Source of the DNA: Drechslerella dactyloides
Taxonomy: Eukaryota; Ascomycota; Orbiliomycetes; Orbiliales; Orbiliaceae
NCBI GenBank assembly: GCA_020064725.1
Contig: JAGTWJ010000010.1
Location: forward strand, 124,001 to 188,000
Direction of reading: 5' to 3'
DNA: 64,000 bases
Shown one piece after another: positions 44,731 through 55,800 of this stretch (within the stretch, counting starts at the first letter, position 1; the number at the start of each line of letters is the position of its first letter). Position numbers and translations under genes: made by a program. The notes under the pieces were generated by a model that did no database searches, had not been told where the DNA came from, and saw only the letters and a program-made list of their open reading frames with translations.

Positions 44731-46518
44731 CTAAGTCCGGAAGCTGAAATCGCCCTTCTCAATCCTAACATGCGCAGGCGTGACGGGGCGACGATTCTCA
44801 ACGCGCTCCCCACGATACTTCGCGACCCCGCGCGCGGGATTCTCCGTCATGATGGGCCTCATCCACGGCTCTCGAGCGGGCCCGGCAGCAGCACCACCAC
44901 GGACACCACCACGCCCGGAGACAGCACGCGGCGGACGGTGCCCGTCTCGCAGCTCCTCCAGCGCGGCCATGCCCTCGCGGTCGAACGCCTCCACCTCCGC
45001 TAACGTGATGCCCTGGTCGTCGTCGTTGTCGCTGTCGCTAGCAGGGTCGAACACAGGGGTATCCGGTGGAATCGCATCCCAGATATCGACCAGCCGGTCC
45101 GCCGCCTCCGCGCGCGGTCGCCCGACTCGCGACTTCTGGAACGTGTCCCAGCAGCTGATCAGGAAGCGGAAGATCTGGCGGACGTAGTCGGCGTCGCCCG
45201 TTGCCATATTTTTGTACACTTCCTTGCCGTGCGCGCCGAAGGATTGGTGGTCAACGAGCTGCATGTAGAACTTGTAGAGGTTGTTCGACATGTCTGGCAG
45301 CAGCATCTTGAGCATCTTGGCGCTGCTCATAGTGAGCAGACGCGGCGGGAGGGTGTTCGTCAGCAGCATCTTGCGCAGGAGGTCGTAGGTGCGGAGGCTG
45401 GGGTCGTGCGTGAAGAGGATGCGGCCGCGGTAGTCCAGCTTGTCGAGGTCGGCGCGGATATTCTGGATGCTGAGGCGCTTGATCTCCGTGGAGCTAAAGT
45501 AGCCGCGCATGACCTGGATCGCGGCCTTGACGCGGTCGAGGTCGAACCAGCGGCGGGACATGGCGCCCGTGATCAAGTACTCGTTGACGAGCTGCAGCCA
45601 ATCCACCATGCAGAGGATCTCCTTGCCGTCGCGCGGGTCGAACATTGCCATGTTGGCCTGGTAGATGATGTCCCCCGTTATGTTCATCAGGCAGATTTGC
45701 GCCGGGGTGCGCGGGAATCCGATCTCGAGGTAGTCACCTACGTGGGTGTATTTGATGTCAAAGAAGAGAAAGGTTTCCGGCTGCTGGCGGATGAGGCAGT
45801 CCATGACGCCCTTGTCGAGGGCGTGGACGTAGGCGGAGCGCATCCGGTGCTCCATCTGCTCCCAGCTGATTTGTGCGTCCTTCGTAACGGGCTCGAGGGC
45901 AGGGCTTCGGTCCAGCTCGGCGTCGATGCGCTTGTTGATGCTGTCGAGGGCGTTGATCTGCTGCGTGCGTTGGTCCTTGGGGGTCGTGATGGCCTCGCTC
46001 GGCCAGACCTTGGCGGAAGGGTTGAAGGGCGTCTCCTCCATCGGGATGGTCGGGCTCGTCGGTCGGTTCTGCTGTTGTCGCATGTGGAGGGGAGTGTGGG
46101 CCTTCACGACGAGCGGGGCGGTGAGGCCTGTAAGTTGGTAGTATTCGGCGGGTGAGAGAACGGATGGATCTTCCAAGGCAGCTTGAAGTCCGTACTGATA
46201 CTGGCGGAGACGCAGGCCGAGAGGATTATCTGGCCGTTGGACCGCCTCTTCTTCGATCGCAAGCTTCTCTAATTGGAGCTCTTCGACCGCCTGGTAGTGC
46301 GCCTCCAAGAGCATCTGCGTCTGAGCGTACTGAACTTCGATCGGTTGCTGGTCTTGGGTGACGACGGCTGCCGGGACGGCTGGAGTCGAGCGATCTTGTC
46401 CGGCGAGTGGGTCGGATGGAGCGACGAATCGGTGAATCGGCCGTTGCTGCCGTGAGGCACCGGCGCGGGAGAACTCGGAGACCTCCGCGAGCTGGTGAGC
46501 GCGCAGGGAGTCGGCCAT
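44731..46518 (-). CDS. Conserved-looking protein with possible degenerate DEDD-exonuclease (RNase H-like) fold
   Basis: Single-exon ORF of 595 aa from ATG 46518 (MADSLRAHQL); the frame is open further upstream but without a convincing start. Residues 1-220 are low-complexity and helical, with a coiled stretch (AHYQAVEELQLEKLAIEEEAV). Residues 248-460 hold LFFDIKYTHVGDYLEIG, then ITGDIIYQANM, then GRILFTHDPSLRTYDLLRKML, then HGKEVYKNMATGDADYVRQIFRFL. In order these recall motifs I, II and III of DEDDh exonucleases (D-x-E, H-N-x2-F-D, H-x-D). The Glu of motif I is Lys256, however, and motif III spacing is long, so an inactive or binding role is likely. The C terminus is acidic, then Arg/Gly-rich (SGRGGVRGGAA). 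The fold assignment is tentative. Confidence 0.6.
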   Translation of the reverse strand: MADSLRAHQLAEVSEFSRAGASRQQRPIHRFVAPSDPLAGQDRSTPAVPAAVVTQDQQPIEVQYAQTQMLLEAHYQAVEELQLEKLAIEEEAVQRPDNPLGLRLRQYQYGLQAALEDPSVLSPAEYYQLTGLTAPLVVKAHTPLHMRQQQNRPTSPTIPMEETPFNPSAKVWPSEAITTPKDQRTQQINALDSINKRIDAELDRSPALEPVTKDAQISWEQMEHRMRSAYVHALDKGVMDCLIRQQPETFLFFDIKYTHVGDYLEIGFPRTPAQICLMNITGDIIYQANMAMFDPRDGKEILCMVDWLQLVNEYLITGAMSRRWFDLDRVKAAIQVMRGYFSSTEIKRLSIQNIRADLDKLDYRGRILFTHDPSLRTYDLLRKMLLTNTLPPRLLTMSSAKMLKMLLPDMSNNLYKFYMQLVDHQSFGAHGKEVYKNMATGDADYVRQIFRFLISCWDTFQKSRVGRPRAEAADRLVDIWDAIPPDTPVFDPASDSDNDDDQGITLAEVEAFDREGMAALEELRDGHRPPRAVSGRGGVRGGAAAGPAREPWMRPIMTENPARGVAKYRGERVENRRPVTPAHVRIEKGDFSFRT

Positions 46519-48121
46519 GATGAGAGCCGGGTGGTAGCACTTGAGTGAGGCCGTCGGGGTGGTGTCGATGGACGGATGGGGTGGTGAAGAATGGAGATGG
46601 AGGGGTGGGTGTTTATCAACGGCAGCTACACAGCAGTCACACAGCACTACACAGATTCCACTAATAAATTTGTCGCCAGGTGATGGGATTACACACACTG
46701 CTCAAGCTCACATTTACCACTGCTGTCCTACTTGGAGCTCTTTCGTTGAACCCCCTCGTACGCAACTTTTATTCTACAGCCGTTGGAACCCGCCATCGAG
46801 GCTATTTGGAACCATAATGACACACCTCACGATATCACAAGCGACCACATCTGAATGAGCAAGTTTATGAAATCGTCAAATGGCATATTATACACACGTT
46901 GCCAACTGGCTCTATCTGCTGAACTATATACCCATATAGCACGACGTATACCGCTCGATATCGATATTGTAATGTTTCCCGTTTAACTCCGCCAAATTTG
47001 CAAACCGCTCTGACTGTCACGAGCACAAATCTCAATTGCAGAAATATCGTGTTACCACCGCCGCTGTATCTCCGTTAAGGGTAAAGTTCTCCGCTGTGAC
47101 CGCCCGTTGGAGCTTTCCCCCGTGAAATTGTTTCCCGAAGAAAGTCATGGACGGGACATAACGTTCGATAGTTCGGTCATGTAAATGAGATCCAGATGAT
47201 CCATCCTTTGGAAACCAGACGTTAGAGCTGTACGATAGACAAGAGTGGCTAATAATGTGATTTACTGGGTTGGAGGCGGTCTCCCGTCGAAACTTTCGCG
47301 TCACCAGACATAATCTCGCCCGTCGAAGATTATATATGGTACTACATTTTATATTAACATGGACTCAATCAAGCAAGTTATTATATATACGCAGCTAGGA
47401 TTATCCCAATGCTCCAATATAAGTAATTTAGATATTTAAAATATATATACATCTCGTTGCTCGTAGGGCTGTCCGGGTAGTTCCTGATATTACAACAGCA
47501 TCAGAAGCACGTGAGGTTATTCCTCAATCCGTATCCTCATCCAAATCGGGGATCGTGCACCCTGCATAAGACCTTGGCCCTGCATGAATTCATCCAAAAG
47601 GTGAATGCATGCCGTCACCAGCATCTCAGACGCGGCATTTTCCGTGCCGCATCCCGCTCGATCAGGCCGGGCACGCGTACAAGGTGAGACGCTGCTGGAC
47701 AGGTGTCAAGGAGGGCCGGTACGCTAGACTGTCGTAGAAGCCTCAGAACCCTCCGATAAAAATTACAGAAGTTACCTGCCTGTAGTCGGTAAATGGAAGG
47801 CCTAGCCGACGCTGGACGGGCAGTCTACCGAGTCAATCACTCACTTACCAGTTCACTCACTTACCCGTGACACTTACGTCCGGTCCTGCGGCAGACGCTA
47901 GGCAATTCTTGTCTGGCGCATTCTCAAGAAGGATGTCGCTGCTTTCGATACATGTACGTGGGAAAGAGGATGCATTTGACTATGTATACGACGGAGTTGC
48001 AGCCCATTCTAACCCTTGAACATATAGATCTTGCCAACTTATACTACCGTATTCTCATACAATCTGACCACAAAGTCCCCAATCTGACGGTATCTTGTTC
48101 TAAAATTCACAGGTATAAGTT
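46519..48121. other. Intergenic region, nothing supported
   Basis: About 1.6 kb. The first 300 bp is the likely promoter and leader of the preceding minus-strand gene. The rest is AT-rich with isolated short ORFs; two TCACTCACTTACC-like repeats occur near 47835-47866. Confidence 0.5.
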
Positions 48122-48657
48122 TTAATGGTCGCCAGCCAGGTAGTGCCACCTGAGATTACCAGTCCATTGAAACACCCCGATGAACTCGTTGCACCGCGAG
48201 CAGTTTACCCTACGCGGAGGGACATCCTGATTGCTCTCCTTGTCGAGGAGAATATTCACCAGAAAAGCCTTGCTGTGGATACCAAGTGCCATGGCATTAT
48301 GCACCATGTCGTCGAGTCCGGAGCGCTTGCTGCAACCTGGACAAGTTTTCCGCGGCTGGATCATTATCACGTCACCGTAGATTGCGGAGCCTATGATACA
48401 CCGTTGTATTAACCCTTTGCCATTTTATAACACGCAGTTCCTAGAGATCAGCGATTCGATATAGTCGGATTGATCCGCTAAATTCATATATAATCTGGCG
48501 GTAATAAAATGTTCAAGAATTTGAAGAGCCCGGGTATGCACGCACCTTCAACATCAAGGAGACCAGCGATGCTGGAGCGCTCGGTATCTGAGAGGAGCCA
48601 GCAGGTACCGCCTTCGGGATGAGCAAACTCATCATCGAAGAGGCTGTTCGTGTCCAT
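48122..48657 (-). CDS. Small two-exon protein with two CxxC pairs (zinc-ribbon-like), unknown family
   Basis: Exon 1 (48657-48546, MDTNSLFDDEFAHPEGG...) and exon 2 (48390-48122) join in phase 1 across a 155-nt intron (GTGCGT..CATAG), giving 126 aa. The first exon is too short for ordinary ORF listing but has a clean start, a good donor and correct phase. The acceptor is less certain, and two shorter introns are possible. The protein has CPGC (54-57) and CSRC (101-104), enough for one zinc site, separated by a helical stretch (MVHNAMALGIHSKAFLVNILL). It ends WTGNLRWHYLAGDH. I do not recognise the family. Confidence 0.55.
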
Positions 48658-50185
48658 TTTGCCGTGTATATGTGGATGTCGTAAGTTAAGATTATTTTTG
48701 AAGTCGTTTAGCGAGGTTGCAATTGAAACGTATGTGAGTCGAAATAACAGCTGGAAAGGTATCGAGGCTTTATATAATGTGACCTCGAGGTTCGACCGAC
48801 TCCTTGGAAGATTGCATAGCTAGCTCGAGATGCATCATCATCAATCATCAAATCAAGAAAACTTGAAAGGAAATCCAACATAATTTTGCCTCCTCATGCT
48901 GAGCGCACGAGTTATAGATCCGCCGTGTTATACATGCTCCGTTTATAGAACGTGGATACGAATACCCGTAGATCTGAGTCTATGAGGTTGGCACACGCAT
49001 AGAAGAACCCTATCGATTCATTTAGTTTCTGTTCATGGGCAATGGTACCGCCATCGATGCTTCGTTTGAAAGATCTTTTTAGTTGCGGGTAAGTAACAAT
49101 GATCCTGTAAAGTACACGGATGTAAATAATATGAGATGTGGAATAAATTGATGTTATTCCGTCGAAATCACTTGCTTGGTAGAAGTGAATATCTCCTGCT
49201 ACGCTCTGTAGCTATAAACTACGTCGCACTAACGTCACACCAGGTTTTTCTAGTTTCCACAAGGCAGATTACAGCCGCATGCGTGCGTCAATGCCCCTTA
49301 AGTCGGGACGGACCGATAGGTCGCCCGGCTGCCACATTAGATGCAAGCTGTAAGTCATAGCAGCTTAGTCTTCTACGCGAGTGCGGAATTTCCGCACATG
49401 TAATGTAGGTAAAACCAAAAGACACTACTGACCGCCGACTATGAAGATGGAGATCACAAACGAAGAACCTGGGATAGCACAGCGCGGAAGTGAATAGACT
49501 CCACAGGGGGGCTTTAATACGGTTAAGTTGCAATTTATACTACAATATCTTAACTGACCGTCTCTGCTTCTAACCTCGTCCGTGTGATCTCGGCGAGGCA
49601 AGTGATCGATCAGTCGATTGTGAACTCTCTAGCCCCGATGGGCTTGAAATATATAGGATACCTAATGGACGCAGCACTCGACCGATAGGATATACGAAAA
49701 ATGTACATATGTATGTATCTCCAAACAGGGCTATACACCATAGCCAACGAATCGGTGTAAATTTCCAGAATCATCCTGGAACGATAAAAAACCCGCATGC
49801 ACGATATCACTTATTACGGTGGAGCTTGATGGTGAAGTAACAGAATTAAATGCTTGGCAGTCTGTGCCTCGTGCCGTCGTATCTGACACTGCACGATTGC
49901 AAGCCACGACCTATCAGGTAAACACGCGCATTGGCGTCAATGCGCGTATGAGTATTGTTCATTACAAGTCCGGCAGCCACTCTGCCATCATTCCGCATAT
50001 GAATACAGCAAAAGAGAATAAACATATTAATTATTAATATTTAATGGGTATAACTGATATCAAGTAACGTCTACAATGTAAATATAAGTTCAAATGCAAA
50101 GCAGGTGCGTGGTATCATAGGGCATCAGCGGACTACACAATCCATTAAGGGAGGGGTCCAGTAAAAGTATTGGCCAGAGGGACGT
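48658..50185. other. AT-rich intergenic region, nothing recognised
   Basis: About 1.5 kb between the small zinc-ribbon-like gene and the 3' end of the OPT gene. Short ORFs only, all below 85 codons and without features. Confidence 0.5.
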
Positions 50186-52812
50186 CTAGCAGGACCCAGC
50201 GGGGCAACCAATACCCGTCCCGAGCGTGTTTCCCGATATGTTCACAACCTGGAACAGTGCATTGATCACGCCGCCAATGCCCTCGCCTGCGATGAGCCCA
50301 GCTGCCACGCTGAAGCAGTAAATTTCATATCCAACCGGCCACTTCTTCAACCACACAAAGGCAATCGTCGCGCCAATCGACATGGCAATCGAATATTGTG
50401 TCTGCGGCAGCAGGAAGCCCAGGCCGATGAGCATCATGTTGGGCATGAACTTGGCGATCGTAGTGTGGTTGGTGGAGTTGAGGTAATGCCGCGCGATGAC
50501 AACGAGGACGCCGACAATGGAGATGACAATGGCGAAGATGCCGGAGGAGGTGGGTATCGGGAAGGTGGGGTCTGTCATTGCAATGGCGACCGCACGCCAC
50601 GAGGCGACGGACGGCGCGGCAAATTGGCAGGTGTCCGAGAGCTCGAGATCGACGATACACGGGTAGGCTGACACAAATTCATTAGCTTGGCCCAACGGCA
50701 TATAGGAGGCGTGAAGCAGTGCATGGATGAAATCAGCTTACCCTTGGTGAAAAGAACAAAGATAGATGGGGCAAGCCAGATGCTGACGAATGAGCCTATG
50801 CCCTGCGCATACCACTGCACGCGAGGCGGTGTCCGGAGCAGAAATCCAACTTTGAAATCATTCACTAGATCCGTCGACTGTCCTGCCGCTCCGGCCGCGA
50901 CAGCGCCCGCCATAAGATTGTATAGCTGGGCGGTCTGTATGTTGGTTCCCTGGCCCTTGGTCACGCCGCCCATGATGAGCTGCGAAGCCTTGGAGACGGT
51001 CGTAACAGGCGTGATGTCCGTCGCCCCAGTGCACTGAATGGCCAGGAACGCGAAGAACAAGCCTAGGATAAGCGACAGAATCGAGTATCCAACCGGGAAC
51101 TGGAACTGCAGTCCCAGTACGACACAGGTGAGGATAACAACACCGACGCAGCCGAGTCCCCACATCCAGGTGGGTACCTGGTCCTCCTTCGGCGAGGGAT
51201 CCTGCATCGTATCAGCGGAGATGGGCTTCGCTGCAAGCTTGGCGATGAACGAGTTGGATTTTCCACGCCGCTCCAGGAACGTGTTGAGACGCTGTGCGGC
51301 CAGAATCGTGGCGGCGGTGTACGCCTTGACGATGATTTTGTAGTTGACGGCAAGCTCAGCAAAACTGACGGCAATCATGAGCAACACACCGGGCCAGATC
51401 ATCCAGTATCGTGGCGACGGCGCGTTCTTGGGGTCCGCGAGCCGAAGGCCGTTGCAGTTCCAGATATCTGGGTATTTATCATACGGTTGTGAGCAGAAAG
51501 CGGCGTCATAGGCGACGAGAGTAGGCCCGATAATGCCCCAGGCGATGATGGAGCCAGCGAGGAACGAGTAGGCAGCGTTGAGGCCGACGAGCATGCCGCT
51601 GCCGATGAATGCGGGGGTCCACTCGACGAACCAGCCCCAGTTAACAAGAGCGATTGCGCCTTTCCCGCCCCAGGTGTAAATCCACCAGAAAACGTCTGGC
51701 TTGCCATCAGTATTCTTCTTCTCGATGTGAGGTAAAAATGGAAGTTGGTACTTACGCCAGTCCCACAGGATGCCAATCGCGTATTGCGATACCACTCGCA
51801 GAATGAACGCGAAGATGAATGCAAGAGACAATCCTTTGATTCGCTTCTTCGCGCTTTCCATACCACCGGTGCTCTGGTGCATGCTCCGTATGGTAAGGGC
51901 CGTAGCAGATGCCGTAGGGTAGACCAAATTCAACTCGCGTGCGATATGGATGATGAAGAACTTTCGCACTGTGTTTCATCAGTCTCTAGGATTGCCGTCA
52001 ACGAGATACGAGAAAGGTGGTCTTACATGGAACAGCAAAGGTGAAGCCAAAGTAGGCGGAGACTGCTGTAAAGGCGATGAGCTTCCAGTAGTCATCGGCC
52101 GGGTTCTTGGACATCAAATTCATCTGGTAGAGAGCCGGCACAGCGGAGACAAAGATGATGCCGAGACCACCAGCAGCGGTGGCAGATGTCTGCACAATGT
52201 TGTTCTCCATTGGGCCAAAGTAGCCACCGATCCATGGTATCTTCGTCAGGGAGATGAGCTTGATGATAGCGAAGCCGCCTAGAGATCCATCAGCACCACG
52301 AAGTTGAGATCGCTCGATCGAGGAGACGGCATACCGAGTGCACCGAGCATGTTCGCCGTGAACGTCCATCCTAAAATACCGTGAGCTTGCCGTGATCACC
52401 TTCGCTTTCTTACTGCGCCGTCAAGGATGGTTTCGTGATACCTGTTTTGAGCCCTGTCCGATTACAACGTCGTCAGTCAGCGCCAGCTGCGTTGCTGTGT
52501 TGGGTGGTCGTTGAACCCACCAAGATACACGTTGCTCGCATTCACGAGCGCCCCGAGTATACATCCCACAACCACCGCCCTCACCGTCAAGATGTTTCCT
52601 TCCTCTCGCGCGCCCTCGTCGATTGGGAACGGTGCATATACGTCGATATGCACCTTTTCCAGCTCCTGCTTGAGGTCTTCCGGCACCCCTTCCGAGGGCA
52701 CGATAGATTCGCGCCTCCCGTTTGGCTCATTGACGCTTCCGTCGACGGCTGCCCCGGGATAGGTGGCCGCCAGGCCAGAGGCCTCGATATCGTCAACTCG
52801 CTTTTCCGACAT
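50186..52812 (-). CDS. OPT-family oligopeptide transporter (seven exons, 12-nt microexon)
   Basis: Minus-strand exons: 52812-52521, 52453-52442, 52370-52335, 52278-52027, 51968-51756, 51695-50742 and 50667-50186. Every junction is phase 1 and the product is 746 aa. Exon 2 is 12 nt and exon 3 is 36 nt; together they rebuild the conserved YLGLKTGWTFTANMLGALGGFAIIK region. Intron 51755-51696 is 60 nt without a stop, so it can be missed; removing it gives ILWDWH, as expected for the family. Other hallmarks are ENNIVQT, NWGWFVEWTPAFIGSGMLVGLNA, WGIIGPTLV and a final GIGGVINALFQV. The acidic/polar N terminus (about 75 residues) is cytoplasmic. OPT proteins are proton-coupled plasma-membrane importers of small peptides, or of metal-siderophore or glutathione-type compounds; substrate not predicted. 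Confidence 0.92.
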
Positions 52813-55800
52813 GGCTGGATATTACTATCAGATAGTACGCAGTAGACGGAACCGGAGGCTTCACGACGTTCTACTGCTGTAGGCCGAACTGGGAAGGCAC
52901 GACTGTCAGCTCAAAGGAGGAAACCAGGAGGGTTTTTAAACCGTCTCCCACGGAGAGCGACTGTACAAGCATCCGTCTACCGTCAGTCCTTCTCCGTGGT
53001 CCCCCAAAAGGGTCCCCTCTAAGAGCCTTCCCTGCGAGGACAAGGTTTTTTAATTTCGGTGGCCTCCTTGCTCACAAGAGGTTGGTGGGTAGTGACACTG
53101 GACATTTCGCACATACCTTGAATCCCGCTCACTCGAGCGTGCCACCACCAAGTCCTGGGTTCCAGTCGATGTTCATATGACAGGAGACCCGGCCAACGTG
53201 CCAAGTGGGCGAAAAAATCGCGATTGATCAGGCATCAGAACACAGATCAGAGGGATGATATCTCGGACGTCCGGCATTCGCGGTGTTTTGCTACGCCGGC
53301 CCCCATTCTGCCGTGAGAATGTACGATTGTCGTTCGAACCTCCGCTCCTGGCCCTGGTTCCGCCGCTATCAGTCGCACTAGCGCTAACAAGGGTGCCCAG
53401 GAGTATCAACTCGGCGCAAAGAGGACAACATGCATAGGACTGCAGAAACACACCTTCCCTATCAAGATCCTGCAGTCTCTCGGTGGAGGGCATGATCGCC
53501 TGTCGACGACCGGCCCCATGGCATGTTTGCTGCTGTCCGGTGGTCGAGATACATGTCAAAACCCAACTGGCGAAATATCGGACGGGGTTTGCCGTTCTCG
53601 TTTGTCCGATTATTCCCTGAAACGAGCACGATAACAAGACTTCCTCGCTCGAAGAATGCTGTCTCGTGAGACTCTCGGCCAAGCCTACGGTCCTGGACGT
53701 CTTGGGGGATTTTAGGTTTCGTCAAAGTTATTTTACCCAGATGATTACTCGCGCTGGATGCAACACGAAAGACACATCTACAGCACTAAACTAAAATCCA
53801 GGAAAGACTGCATTCCAGCGTTGAAAACAGGAGCTCTGGTGACGATAACGTGCTTCCCTCGACCCTCACAGAATTGGACACATGGCTGAGCGATTGAAGG
53901 AATGCTCCGGCTATCTGTTACTACAAACGACAGATCGAATCTAGTTATGGCCGAGGGCAAATTGGCTACGACGATGACCTTAGGTAATTCGTCCATCACC
54001 AACGCAACTGCAATAGATCATCGCGTCGAGAGATGAAGTGACCTCGCGACAATGTTGCAGCTTCCCGTTCCAGTGGCAGTCACAAGCTCCCCCTGGAATC
54101 TCGAACAAATCTTCGTGCCGACGCTAGCCTCTCTCGCGCATCTCCCCCGCTCGCCACGAGCCTAAACGAGAGCAGTGGACCACTCGCGCAGCGTCGGCGC
54201 AAGCCACCATCTGCGCCAAGTCGTGTGCGACATCGCCGCCGAGGAAGAAATGAACAAGGGCATAATCAAGCCGGCTTGGTTCGAAAGCTGAATCGTCTGA
54301 CGATGAGTGCCTCGAGTTAAACGACGTCCACCCAATCAGCGCGTAGAAACCGCAGGGGCGCTTTCATCCAATAGTCTTCTAGTCTTCTATGCATTATATC
54401 CCCTGCACTCGATAGCCTGTCATGCCAGTTGCAGGTGGGACCGCCCGTCTCGATACCGATTGCGAACTCCACATTTACACTGTTGCGCTGCTGCCTAGTT
54501 TTCCAGCGCGTCAGTTACAAATGACCATGCCCTCAGTCGAGCCCCGCAACACAACAGTGTGAAGGAGTTTTGTTACACCACCATCAGCCGAGGTTACAAT
54601 GTATCAAATGGTGGACCGCCACCTCGTATTAGGTCTGCACTCTGGATACATACGTTCAAGCGGCGATGGATCATTGATGGCAGATTTGAACAAAGCCTTA
54701 GAAACGCTCGATACGACTCGCCTACTTTGACCCTGTCTGCGGATCGGCATCACGGCACCTTGGATACGGACGTGGTGTCCGTCGTAGCTGTAGCATTTGT
54801 AATCGATTTCTACCACCAATGGAAATCAATTGTGTGTGTAGACTCTCAACGTTGGCCAACTCCTTCTGCAGACTCGCGTATTCAAGCCCTCATATACCCC
54901 TTCCACGCTACATGAAGCTTTCCTTCGGGTCTTGATCCCAACATCTTGGCACAGATCCATGTACTCTACAAGTATACCGGCATTCAGGCGATCACGAGCT
55001 CCGGCCTTATTACCAAGCGTATATCAGCATCCCAGCGAAGAATCGAAACTACAGGGTCATTCAATGCTGCCCTTGTGGAATTAGCGGCTGCCTATACACA
55101 CCAACCGGCTCTAACTCGGCTATCGCGTTGGCTCCAATTCTTCAACAGTGACGACAGTTGACTAATCATCAAGTTAAATCAAACTTATCTATGTCGCTCT
55201 AGATTTATGCAATGTATTATTTGGACTGCTGACACTAGGGTATCACGAAATATTTGTCGTCGTCTTTATGGAACATTTATCATTGCGGCTCTGGGTCGGG
55301 GCGTGAGAGGTACAGATGCTGCCGAAATAACATTGAGCTGATCCTCAAATCTCTGGCGAACGCGTAGAAGCTAGATCAATACCAGACCATCGACATGTAC
55401 CCTAGGAGCTGTGAGATAATCGACAAGTACTGTCTTCTGTCGACAGGGTACAACGCTTGTTTGCCACAGATATACCGACTTACGCAATGTCTAGCGAGTC
55501 TACAGACAAGGAAGCCCTCCTGACTTTCGGCTCCAGAGAAGTCAACAGTAACCTCGTCCTCAACCACCTCGTCGGATACAGCCGATGATCACTGATCCGT
55601 TACCAAGACTTGTCCAAGACCAGGCACCGAGGTCTCATGCTGCCACGCGAGTCTCGCTTGTCGATGTTTGGAAGGTCCGAAGTTGCTTAACGCTCATGAG
55701 TAAGGTATTACCCAATCACAAGTATATCATGCTATCTCAGGTGTTATCTCGACAGCCAGCAAACTCCGCAGATTTTCCGTTATCATCATTGTGATTAGTC

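Noticed and set aside
45229..46155. 308-codon plus-strand ORF opposite the 595-aa gene
   Set aside because: Val/Glu/Arg-rich antisense shadow; the minus-strand frame has the clear start and structured composition.
48125..48412. 95-codon plus-strand ORF opposite the zinc-ribbon-like gene
   Set aside because: The minus strand has two CxxC pairs, a phase-matched first exon and splice signals; the plus frame has none of these.
53173..53682. 169-codon minus-strand ORF in the large gap upstream of the OPT gene
   Set aside because: No recognisable domain, overlapping ORFs in other frames, and no splice-linked neighbours.
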